Positions 6,552 to 13,878 of a stretch of DNA of 14,190 nucleotides are shown one piece after another. The notes below the pieces were generated by a model. The model saw only the letters and a list, made by a program, of their open reading frames with translations. It searched no databases and was not told where the DNA came from. Numbering within the stretch: position 1 is the first letter of the stretch; each line of letters opens with the position of its first letter. The position numbers were made by a program, and so were the translations under genes. This DNA comes from Robiginitomaculum sp. (lineage in GTDB: Bacteria; Pseudomonadota; Alphaproteobacteria; Caulobacterales; Maricaulaceae), in contig JALSHM010000329.1 of NCBI GenBank assembly GCA_026982235.1, positions 1 through 14,190 on the forward strand, read 5' to 3'.

Positions 6552-7517
6552 ATGGGTAAATTATTAGGAAGTGTTTTTGCGGTTGGCATTTTGCTCTTGG
6601 GCGGATGTTTTGGGGAAACCGTGAATAACGAGGTTGTTTCGGGGCATATAAAGCCTGTTGCTAGCACAAATCCGGTGACAACTGACCCTGTTTCCATAGA
6701 CCCAGAATATCCGCCGACCACGGTTGAGCTGGATTTCAACAGCCACGGTAGTGCGCTGAACGGGCATTTCTATTTGGCGGGTGGAGCAGGGCCGCATCCA
6801 ACAGTCATCATGTTGCACGGTTTTCCGGGTTATGAGAAAAACTTGGATATTGCTCAGGCTATCCGCCGCGCCGGGTTTAATGTTTTGTTTTTTCACTATC
6901 GGGGCGCATGGGGTAGTGAAGGCAGTTTTTCCTTAAGCAATGTGATAGAGGATGCGCAAGCGGCGAGTGCATTTGTACGCAGTCCGGATAGTATAGCTAA
7001 ATACCGGATTGACCCAAAGCGTATTAGTTTCGTTGGTCATTCCATGGGTGGGTTTGCGGCTTTGGCGGCTGCTGCGAAGGACAAACAGGTCGGTTGTGTG
7101 ATCGGGTTATCTCCTGCTGATTACGGCATTCGCGGTTCTATGTTTGAGGGCGAGAGTGCAGCCCAAGCTCGTGCTGGTTTTGCGGCCTATGTGGACGGCG
7201 AACATTTGCTTGGGCGCGGGTCGCTTAAAGGGACAAGTGGCAAAAAATTGTTAGCAGAAATTGCCAATAATATGGAGGCATTTAGCGTCTGGAAACAGGC
7301 TGGTGAATTTAGCGGGCGCAATGTGTTTTTGCTAGCCGCCAAAGACGATACTGTATTGCCGCCGGATGTGTATCATAAGGCGCTGGTGGCGGCATTCAAA
7401 CAAGCGGACGACGTAAGCCTGACCCACAAGCTTATGGAAGGCGACCATTCTTATTCATGGACACGATTGGCGCTGACACAAGAAGTGGTCAAATGGCTTG
7501 GGGCGAATTGTAAGTAA
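6552..7517 (+). CDS. Lipoprotein alpha/beta hydrolase
   Basis: The protein has 321 residues from ATG 6552, chosen because GGAGAG lies five bases upstream; an in-frame TTG at 6540 adds only four residues before the signal. The N-terminus is a lipoprotein signal with lipobox LLGGC, giving lipidated Cys19, followed by a Pro/Thr/Asp-rich linker (about 40-57). The alpha/beta-hydrolase core shows the oxyanion segment HGFPG at 89-93, the nucleophile elbow GHSMGG at 162-167 (Ser164), a candidate acid Asp265/Asp266 in AAKDDTVLP and His299 in GDHSYS. It belongs to the broad dienelactone-hydrolase/peptidase-like group; esterase or acyl hydrolase activity is likely but the substrate is open. The SDR gene follows after 17 bp. 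Confidence 0.87.
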   Translation: MGKLLGSVFAVGILLLGGCFGETVNNEVVSGHIKPVASTNPVTTDPVSIDPEYPPTTVELDFNSHGSALNGHFYLAGGAGPHPTVIMLHGFPGYEKNLDIAQAIRRAGFNVLFFHYRGAWGSEGSFSLSNVIEDAQAASAFVRSPDSIAKYRIDPKRISFVGHSMGGFAALAAAAKDKQVGCVIGLSPADYGIRGSMFEGESAAQARAGFAAYVDGEHLLGRGSLKGTSGKKLLAEIANNMEAFSVWKQAGEFSGRNVFLLAAKDDTVLPPDVYHKALVAAFKQADDVSLTHKLMEGDHSYSWTRLALTQEVVKWLGANCK

Positions 7518-7534
7518 AAATGTAGGAGCAAGCA

Positions 7535-8197
7535 ATGGCTAGAATTTTAATAACCGGAACCAATCAAGGGATTGGGCTTGAGATGGCAAAACAATATGCG
7601 CAGCGGGGGGATGCGGTGATTGCCACTTGTCGCTCGGCCAGTGACGCGTTGCACGCGGCGGGGTGTGAGATAGTGGAGGATATTGACGTGACCAGCGCGG
7701 ACAGTGTTGCGGCGTTGGTGCGGGTGGTCGGTGAACGGTCGATTGATGTGCTAATCAATAATGCTGGCATTCTAACGGGTGAAAGCTTTGATGATCTGGA
7801 TTTCGGGAGAATGCGCACACAATATGAGGTCAATGCGCTGGGGCCTTTACGGGTTACGCATGCGCTAAACGAAAACCTTGGGGACGGTGCCAAAGTTGGG
7901 ATTGTTACATCGCGGGTTGGCTCGATGGATGACAATTCATCGGGTGGCATGTATGGCTACCGTATGTCCAAGGCAGCGGCCAATATGGCTGGCGTTAATC
8001 TGTCCCACGACCTGCGCCCGCGCGGCATTGCAGTGGCTCTGCTCCATCCTGGCTATGTTCGCACCAATATGACGGGCGGTAATGGCCTAACCGATGCGGC
8101 CACGGCTGCAGCAGGACTAATTGAGTGCATGGACGCCCTAACGTTAGACACAACGGGCACATTCTGGCATGCGGAAGGCTATGAATTACCTTGGTGA
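7535..8197 (+). CDS. Short-chain dehydrogenase/reductase, C-factor (CsgA)-like
   Basis: This 220-residue cytoplasmic oxidoreductase has a Rossmann fold. The cofactor motif is GTNQGIG (8-14), with NNAG at 75-78. The catalytic set is Asn100, Ser126 (in VTSRVGS), Tyr142 and Lys146 (YRMSK), and HPGYVRTNM (171-179) is the usual segment after the active site. The short C-terminus and the PGYVRTNM-type motif fit the C-factor-like SDR group. In position it sits between a hydrolase (17 bp before) and a Baeyer-Villiger monooxygenase (24 bp after), so oxidation of a secondary alcohol to the ketone used by that enzyme is plausible, though unproven. The ribosome site is TAGGAG at 7523-7528. Confidence 0.87.
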   Translation: MARILITGTNQGIGLEMAKQYAQRGDAVIATCRSASDALHAAGCEIVEDIDVTSADSVAALVRVVGERSIDVLINNAGILTGESFDDLDFGRMRTQYEVNALGPLRVTHALNENLGDGAKVGIVTSRVGSMDDNSSGGMYGYRMSKAAANMAGVNLSHDLRPRGIAVALLHPGYVRTNMTGGNGLTDAATAAAGLIECMDALTLDTTGTFWHAEGYELPW

Positions 8198-8221
8198 GAA
8201 AATGGGGTAGGTAGGGGTATT

Positions 8222-9658
8222 ATGGAACATTTGGATGTATTGATTATTGGCGCCGGGATTTCTGGTATTGGGGCGGGGTGTCATTTGACGATGACAGCGC
8301 CGGAACAGTCTTTCGCCGTATTAGAAGGCCGTGATAATCTCGGCGGGACTTGGGATTTGTTCAAATATCCAGGCATACGCTCGGATTCGGATATGTACAC
8401 ATTTGGCTATGCGTTTCGCCCGTGGACGCAGGGCAATGATATTGCCAGTGCGGCGTCAATTTTGCGCTATCTGAAAGAAACATCCGAGGCATATGGTGTT
8501 GATAAGAAAATTCGCTATGGCCACCGGGTCACCAAAGTTAATTGGTCTTCGCCAGATAAACGCTGGGTAGTTGATGTGGCGGGGCCAGACGGTGAATTTC
8601 AGATGAGCTGTAAATTTCTGCTCACTTGCACGGGTTATTATGATTATGACAAAGCCTATTTGCCCAAGTTTGATGGCTATGATGATTATCAAGGCCAAGT
8701 GGTGCAACCACAATTCTGGCCGCAAGATTTAGACTATAAGGACAAGACGGTTTTGGTCATTGGTAGCGGTGCCACCGCCATTACCCTCGTCCCGTCTATG
8801 GCGGGTGAGACCAAGCATATCACCATGCTACAACGCTCCCCGACCTATGTATTTACCCGTCCGGCGGCAGATAAAATCGCCAATACATTGCGCAAAATAT
8901 TCCCCCAAAAAATCGCCTATAGTTTGGCGCGTACCAAAAATGTACTGCTCAATATTTTCATGTTTCATCGCGCCCGTACCAAACCAGAGAAAGTCCGCGA
9001 ATTTCTTAGCAATATGGCCAAAGAAGAATTGGGCGATAGTGTAGATGTGGATGTGCATTTCAACCCGCGCTATAATCCGTGGGATCAAAGGCTGTGTTTG
9101 ATACCGGACAGTGATTTGTTTAATGTGCTTAAGGACGGCTCCGCTTCTATTGTCACAGACCATATTGAACGCTTCACCAAGACGGGCGTTAAATTAAAAT
9201 CCGGTGGTACCATAGACGCCGATATTATCATTCCGGCGACGGGACTGAATTTACAGTTTTTTGGTGGTGCCAAAACATATATTGACGACAAGGAAATCCA
9301 TGCAGGCGAATTGATCAATTACAAAGGCATGATGTTTGGTAATGTGCCCAATATGGCGGCGGTGTTTGGCTATACCAATGCCTCGTGGACGCTGAAGGCC
9401 GACCTCACATGCGGCTATGTAGCCCGCTTGCTCAATTATATGGACAAGCATAGTTATGATATTGCCATGCCAAAACTCAGTGGTGATATTGAAACCGAAC
9501 GGCTGGTGAATTTGCAATCCGGATATTTCCTGCGCGCTTTGGATATTCTGCCCAAGCAAGGCAAAGAGATGCCGTGGCGCAACCCAGAAAATTATCTCAA
9601 AGACTACAAAACAATCCGCTGGGGCAAAATCAATGACGGTGTTATGTCTTTTGAGTAA
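8222..9658 (+). CDS. EthA-type FAD/NADPH Baeyer-Villiger monooxygenase
   Basis: The 478 residues closely follow the mycobacterial EthA pattern throughout. The FAD-binding GAGISG is at 10-15, GGTWDLFKYPGIRSDSDMYT at 41-60 and the NADPH-binding GSGATA at 181-186. YNPWDQRLC (284-292) carries the active-site Arg290, then ATGLNLQ and GYTNASWTLKADL follow. Such enzymes insert oxygen next to a ketone to form an ester and can also S-oxygenate thioamides and sulfides. The type I fingerprint F-x-G-x-x-x-H-x-x-x-W-P appears here at 156-167 as YQGQVVQPQFWP: Phe is Tyr and the conserved His is Gln162. Most other landmarks look intact, so the enzyme may be active with altered catalysis. Ribosome site AGGGG lies just upstream; the SDR ends 24 bp before. 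Confidence 0.93.
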   Translation: MEHLDVLIIGAGISGIGAGCHLTMTAPEQSFAVLEGRDNLGGTWDLFKYPGIRSDSDMYTFGYAFRPWTQGNDIASAASILRYLKETSEAYGVDKKIRYGHRVTKVNWSSPDKRWVVDVAGPDGEFQMSCKFLLTCTGYYDYDKAYLPKFDGYDDYQGQVVQPQFWPQDLDYKDKTVLVIGSGATAITLVPSMAGETKHITMLQRSPTYVFTRPAADKIANTLRKIFPQKIAYSLARTKNVLLNIFMFHRARTKPEKVREFLSNMAKEELGDSVDVDVHFNPRYNPWDQRLCLIPDSDLFNVLKDGSASIVTDHIERFTKTGVKLKSGGTIDADIIIPATGLNLQFFGGAKTYIDDKEIHAGELINYKGMMFGNVPNMAAVFGYTNASWTLKADLTCGYVARLLNYMDKHSYDIAMPKLSGDIETERLVNLQSGYFLRALDILPKQGKEMPWRNPENYLKDYKTIRWGKINDGVMSFE

Positions 9659-9703
9659 GGGCTTGGTGTGATATGAAACGCCCAATTAGATTCGGAGCAT
9701 CAC

Positions 9704-10294
9704 TTGGCCAAATTATATTTTAATTACTCTGCGATGAATGCAGGGAAATCTACTGTGCTGTTGCAGGCCAGCCATAACTATCATGAGCAGGGTATGCATA
9801 CTTTGTTGATGACGGCGGCGTTGGATGACCGTGCTGGAATTGGGCGGATTGCTTCGCGTATTGGCTTAGGTAAAGAAGCCGATTTGTTTGGGGGGGACAC
9901 GGATGTCTATGCCTCTATATCGGCGCGGCACGAGGAAAAACATATTGATTGCGTGATGATTGATGAGGCACAGTTTTTGAGTGCGGCACAGGTTTGGCAA
10001 TTATGTAGGGTGACGGACGAGCTGCGCATACCTGTGCTTTGCTACGGCCTTCGGACAGATTTTATGGGAGATTTGTTTCCGGGCAGTGCGGCACTTTTGG
10101 CGCTGGCAGATCATCTTCGCGAAATTCGCACCATATGCTGGTGCGGGAGCAAGGCGTCTATGGTTTTGCGCATGGATGCAGCTGGCACACCAGTGAAGGC
10201 GGGCACACAAGTGGTGATTGGTGGCAATGATGTCTATGCCTCAGTGTGTCGCAAGCATTGGAAATCTGGCGAGCCTCATAGAGACACGCAATAG
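9704..10294 (+). CDS. tdk: Thymidine kinase (type II)
   Basis: This enzyme phosphorylates thymidine with ATP in the pyrimidine salvage pathway, in the cytoplasm. The 196 residues closely resemble E. coli Tdk: YFNYSAMNAGKST with the P-loop at about 9-17, IDEAQF (86-91) with the general base Glu88, LCYGLRTDF (112-120), ICWCG (Cys145, Cys147) and VCRKH (Cys182, His185) as the zinc site, and QVVIGGND before it. The start is a TTG at 9704, supported by GGAG six bases upstream and by alignment to the family N-terminus; the nearby ATG at 9673 is out of frame. The gene lies 45 bp after the monooxygenase and 2 bp before the DUF1704 gene. Confidence 0.95.
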   Translation: MAKLYFNYSAMNAGKSTVLLQASHNYHEQGMHTLLMTAALDDRAGIGRIASRIGLGKEADLFGGDTDVYASISARHEEKHIDCVMIDEAQFLSAAQVWQLCRVTDELRIPVLCYGLRTDFMGDLFPGSAALLALADHLREIRTICWCGSKASMVLRMDAAGTPVKAGTQVVIGGNDVYASVCRKHWKSGEPHRDTQ

Positions 10295-10296
10295 AC

Positions 10297-11583
10297 GTGG
10301 CTTTGCTCAGTCCGAAAATTTATGCACAGGCGAGCGAAGCGGCGAAGCTCTTAAAACAAGCAGAGCGCAAAATTCGCATATTACGCACGTTGGCTTGGGC
10401 ACCGGAAATCGGGGATGCGTTTTTGGCTGGCGGCTGTGCGACTTTACCGCAAGTGACTTATCCTGAATTTGACGGGACGGAAATCCGGACGCTTCTCTCT
10501 AGGGTAGATGCTTTGACCAAGGGCGAGCATCCGGTCTTGCAATGGTTGGCGCGGGTGTCGAAAAAACTGGCATTGGCGAGCGCCATGCTGGAAGGTATGG
10601 GGACGCCTGCGTTTTACACATATTCCAAACAGATTTACGGCACACCGACCGACACTATGCTCGATGGGCATACGCGCAATATTGATTTGGCGCAGCATAT
10701 GGACGCTGCCTTGTCGGGACTGAGTTTTGAACAATTGGTCTTGGGCGGCGAGGAGGCAGATTTTGGCGCAGAAGAATTTGCGAAGCAACTTGCGGTTAAG
10801 CTCGACAAATATTTTGGTGGCAATGCCCCGAGCGTTGAAGTGGTACCGCATTTATCGGCCAAAGCGCTTGCAAGCTCGCGCCGTATTCGGGTTCGCGCAA
10901 GCGCCCGCTTCACCAAAATGGATGTGCGGCAATTATTGCACCACGAAGCCCTCGTCCATGCGGCTACGGCTATAAACGGGCGTACGCAGACCGATTTTCC
11001 AATTTTGGGCGCGGCTCATGCAGGCACCACAGAAATTCAGGAAGGGCTGGCCGTGTTCGCGGAAATCATTACGGGTGCTATGGATCCGGTGCGGTTTCGC
11101 CGCCTCGTAGACCGTGTGGTCGCTATTCAAATGTCAGTGGACGGGGCGGATTTTATTGAGGTTTATCAGTATTTCGCAGGGCAGGGCGACAATAAACGGC
11201 AAGCATTTGAAGACACACGACGGGTGTTTCGCGGCGGTGTTCTCACGGGCGGTGCGCCGTTCACCAAAGACGGGGTTTATCTCAATGGTCTTCTTCGCGT
11301 CCATAATTTCATGCGTACCACTACCAAGCTAGGCCGCGCTGATTTACTGCGCCTGTTATTCGTGGGCAAGTTAGATATAGAAGACGTACCCGCAATAGCT
11401 GTCCTGGCCGCACAAGGCAAATTAACCCCGCCAAAAATCCTACCGCCTTGGGTAAAGGACATGCGGTTTTTGGTTAGCTATCTAGCGTATTCGTCATTCT
11501 TGAACCGGGTCAAATTGCCGGGTTTTCAAAAATATTATCAAGACAAACTGGCGGATGTTCCGGATATTTGGGACTTTAAATAG
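10297..11583 (+). CDS. DUF1704 'QEGLA' protein, putative zinc metallopeptidase
   Basis: The 428-residue soluble protein matches the family annotated as 'flavohemoglobin expression-modulating QEGLA motif protein' (DUF1704). It has an HExxxH motif in LLHHEALVH (His216, Glu217, His221) and QEGLA at 248-252, whose Glu249 is the expected third zinc ligand. The family is related to the eukaryotic MATCAP tyrosine carboxypeptidases, so a peptidase role is reasonable, but the bacterial substrate is unknown. The start is GTG, two bases after the tdk stop with no clear ribosome site, which suggests translational coupling to tdk. A short hairpin 6 bp beyond the stop may end this transcript. The 'flavohemoglobin' name is historical; no such gene is nearby. 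Confidence 0.87.
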   Translation: MALLSPKIYAQASEAAKLLKQAERKIRILRTLAWAPEIGDAFLAGGCATLPQVTYPEFDGTEIRTLLSRVDALTKGEHPVLQWLARVSKKLALASAMLEGMGTPAFYTYSKQIYGTPTDTMLDGHTRNIDLAQHMDAALSGLSFEQLVLGGEEADFGAEEFAKQLAVKLDKYFGGNAPSVEVVPHLSAKALASSRRIRVRASARFTKMDVRQLLHHEALVHAATAINGRTQTDFPILGAAHAGTTEIQEGLAVFAEIITGAMDPVRFRRLVDRVVAIQMSVDGADFIEVYQYFAGQGDNKRQAFEDTRRVFRGGVLTGGAPFTKDGVYLNGLLRVHNFMRTTTKLGRADLLRLLFVGKLDIEDVPAIAVLAAQGKLTPPKILPPWVKDMRFLVSYLAYSSFLNRVKLPGFQKYYQDKLADVPDIWDFK

Positions 11584-11589
11584 ACTGTG

Positions 11590-11617
11590 ACGCTTTGCCC
11601 CCAAGCGTTTAAGTTTT
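11590..11617 (+). terminator. Weak rho-independent terminator after the DUF1704 gene
   Basis: Perfect 6-bp arms ACGCTT (11590-11595) and AAGCGT (11603-11608) enclose a C-rich 7-base loop and are followed by TTAAGTTTT. The stem is short and the T tract is broken, so termination is likely partial. It lies 6 bp after the stop codon and would close the rightward unit. Confidence 0.4.
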
Positions 11618-11644
11618 GTAACTTGCTTTACGTTTTAGTATCAA
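11616..11644 (+). promoter_or_regulatory. Candidate promoter for the S46 peptidase gene
   Basis: TTGTAA (11616-11621) and TATCAA (11639-11644) are 17 bases apart, leaving a leader of about 30 bases before the start at 11682. The region is clearly more AT-rich than the coding DNA around it. A second reading (TTGCTT with TAACAA) overlaps it, so the exact boxes are uncertain. Confidence 0.3.
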
Positions 11645-11681
11645 ATAACAATTTACCGAAAATAACAAAACAGGTGTTCTC

Positions 11682-13844
11682 ATGAAAAAGTTGCTTTTGC
11701 TTTCCTCCGTCCTTTGTTTGGCTGCATTCCCTGCACATGCCAAAGAGGGCATGTTCACGCCGGATCAATTGCCGGAAATAGCCAAAGATTTGCGCAAGAC
11801 TGGGTTGAAGCTCAAGCCAAAATCTTTGACTGACTTAACTGCTTTTCCAATGGGCGCGGTGATTTCGCTCGGTGGCTGTACGGCGTCCTTTGTATCTCCA
11901 CAAGGTTTAGCGGTAACAAATCATCATTGTGCCAGAGGCTCGGTGCAGTTTAATTCGACTGCTGAGAACAATTATTTGAAGGACGGGTTTTTGGCTGAAA
12001 CTATGGCTGATGAATTGCCTGCGGCTCCTGGGTCACGGATTTATGTGACTGTAAAAGTGGATGATGTTACAGATAAAGTTATGGCAAAGCTTGATGCAAA
12101 TATGAGTGGCCGAGAGCGTTATGATGCTATTGATGCAGCGAAAAAAAACCTCATTAAAACCTGTGAGGCCGATGCTGGTCACCGCTGCCAAGTGCCATCC
12201 TTTTATGGTGGCTTGCAATATAAATTGATTAAACGCTTAGAGGTCAAAGATGTACGCCTTGTATATGCGCCTGCGGACGCTGTTGGTAAATATGGTGGTG
12301 ATATTGATAATTGGATGTGGCCGCGCCATACGGGCGACTTTGCATTTTACCGAGCTTATGTGGCTCCGGATGGTTCTTCCGCCGATTTTAGCAAGGAAAA
12401 TATTCCGTTCAAACCAGCGCATATTTTGAAAGTATCGGCGGCGGGTCTGGATGACGGCGATTTTGTCATGGCTGCGGGCTACCCCGGCTCAACCTCACGC
12501 TATGCGAGATTGGTCGAAGTTGAAAATACATTTGGTTGGCTCTATCCGAGTTTTGTAACTTTGCTCGAAGATTGGATTGCTACCATAGAAGCGACTGCTC
12601 CAGAGGGCAGTGATGCGCGGATAAAGTATGAAAGCCGTTTGGCAGGCCTCAACAATTTTCTCAAAAACCTGTATGGTCAAATTGACGGGGCGCGCCGGGT
12701 TGATCTGGTGGGTCGCCGCAAAGCCCGAGAGGCTGAACTGGATAGGTGGATTGGCAAAGACGAGACCCGCGCCGGGTTTGCAGGCGCGATTAAAAACCTA
12801 GACGCCTTGTCTGAAGAGAGCGCACTGAAACGCCGCCAAGGGTTTTACTATAATAATGCGACCCGCCCGCAATTGTTGGGTGCAGCACAAAGGCTTTACC
12901 GTCTGGCGCAAGAGAAAACCAAACCGGATAATGAGCGCGAAAGCGGTTATCAAGAACGCGATATGACGTTCTTCAAGCAAGGCCTATCACGTATTGACCG
13001 CCGTTTTGATGCAAGTGTGGACAAGGCCGAATGGTTGATGTTTATAAAGTCCTATATGACCCGCCCCGCCGCCGAGCGTGTGCCTGCATTCGACAAGGCG
13101 CTTGGTTTGGGTGCGGATTTTAACGAAGCCGAAATAAGCACAAAGCTTGATAGCTATTACAGCCAGACAAAATTGGCTGACAAGGAAGTCCGCCTTGGTT
13201 TGATGGACGCAGATGTGCCTACGCTTGAGGCCAGCGCTGATCCGTTCATGAAGCTTGCGGTTGCCTTGTTTGATTTTGAAATGAAACAAGAAGCCGAGAG
13301 CAAAGATCGAAGTGGTCGCAACACAGTTTTGCGTCCGCAATATATGCAGGCAATAATAGACTGGCAAAAATCCAAAGGCTATACCGCCTATCCGGATGCA
13401 AATTCCACTTTGCGCATTACTTACGGCAATGTGTTGGGTGGCTCTCCAAAGGACGGATTGATCTATGAGCCGTTCACAAGACTGGAGGGTATTTTAGAAA
13501 AAGATACAGGGGAAGATCCGTTTAATGCGCCGAAAAAGCAATTGGAGTTAATTCAGGCCAAAGATTACGGCAAATATAAATTGCGTTCTATCGGCTCAGT
13601 GCCCGTAAACTTCCTGACGGATCTAGATTCCACGGGCGGTAATTCCGGTTCTGCGACCATGAATGCCAAAGGCGAACTTGTCGGGCTGCTGTTTGACGGT
13701 ACATTCGAAAGCGTCAATTCAGATTGGGATTTCGATCCGCGCACCACAAGAACAATCCACGTAGATACCCGCTATATGCTCTGGGTAATGGAAAAGTTGG
13801 ACGGGGCGGATAACCTATTGGAAGAGATGACGATTGTGAGATAA
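11682..13844 (+). CDS. Secreted S46 family dipeptidyl-peptidase, DPP7-type
   Basis: This 720-residue exopeptidase removes dipeptides from peptide N-termini, most likely in the periplasm. A Sec signal peptide ends in AHA at 18-20. The split chymotrypsin-like domain shows GGCTASFVSPQGLAVTNHHC (64-83) with the catalytic His82, GGDIDNWMWPRHTGDF (205-220) with the expected catalytic Asp219, and GGNSGS with Ser655. The helical segment between covers about 270-570. In this family a residue 18 positions after the Ser sets specificity: Arg gives DPP11 (acidic P1), Gly gives DPP7 (hydrophobic P1). Here it is Gly673 (LLFDGTFES). Length matches the family (about 700-720). Ribosome site AGGTG is five bases before the ATG. 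It appears to have its own promoter and a following hairpin. Confidence 0.95.
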   Translation: MKKLLLLSSVLCLAAFPAHAKEGMFTPDQLPEIAKDLRKTGLKLKPKSLTDLTAFPMGAVISLGGCTASFVSPQGLAVTNHHCARGSVQFNSTAENNYLKDGFLAETMADELPAAPGSRIYVTVKVDDVTDKVMAKLDANMSGRERYDAIDAAKKNLIKTCEADAGHRCQVPSFYGGLQYKLIKRLEVKDVRLVYAPADAVGKYGGDIDNWMWPRHTGDFAFYRAYVAPDGSSADFSKENIPFKPAHILKVSAAGLDDGDFVMAAGYPGSTSRYARLVEVENTFGWLYPSFVTLLEDWIATIEATAPEGSDARIKYESRLAGLNNFLKNLYGQIDGARRVDLVGRRKAREAELDRWIGKDETRAGFAGAIKNLDALSEESALKRRQGFYYNNATRPQLLGAAQRLYRLAQEKTKPDNERESGYQERDMTFFKQGLSRIDRRFDASVDKAEWLMFIKSYMTRPAAERVPAFDKALGLGADFNEAEISTKLDSYYSQTKLADKEVRLGLMDADVPTLEASADPFMKLAVALFDFEMKQEAESKDRSGRNTVLRPQYMQAIIDWQKSKGYTAYPDANSTLRITYGNVLGGSPKDGLIYEPFTRLEGILEKDTGEDPFNAPKKQLELIQAKDYGKYKLRSIGSVPVNFLTDLDSTGGNSGSATMNAKGELVGLLFDGTFESVNSDWDFDPRTTRTIHVDTRYMLWVMEKLDGADNLLEEMTIVR

Positions 13845-13846
13845 TG

Positions 13847-13878
13847 TATTCTCACTCCGTAACGGGGTGAGGGTATTT
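13847..13878 (+). terminator. Hairpin between convergent S46 peptidase and MoxR-type genes
   Basis: CTCACTCC (13851-13858) pairs with GGGGTGAG (13864-13871) around the loop GTAAC with one wobble. TATT/GGTA extends the stem to about 12 bp, and TTT follows on the plus strand. It sits 2 bp after the peptidase stop and abuts the stop of the minus-strand gene, so it may serve both. The T tract is short on the plus side and absent on the minus side. Confidence 0.5.

Noticed and set aside
7564..7950. Minus-strand reading frame of 128 codons opposite the SDR gene
   Set aside because: It is a shadow of a clear SDR coding region, is low in complexity and has no family resemblance. The same applies to other long antisense frames such as 8828-9163, 10444-10851 and 12987-13367.
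9663..9691. TTGGTG-17-TTAGAT promoter-like pair before tdk
   Set aside because: It would start transcription almost at the start codon, leaving out the clear GGAG site that tdk uses; read-through from the monooxygenase gene is simpler.
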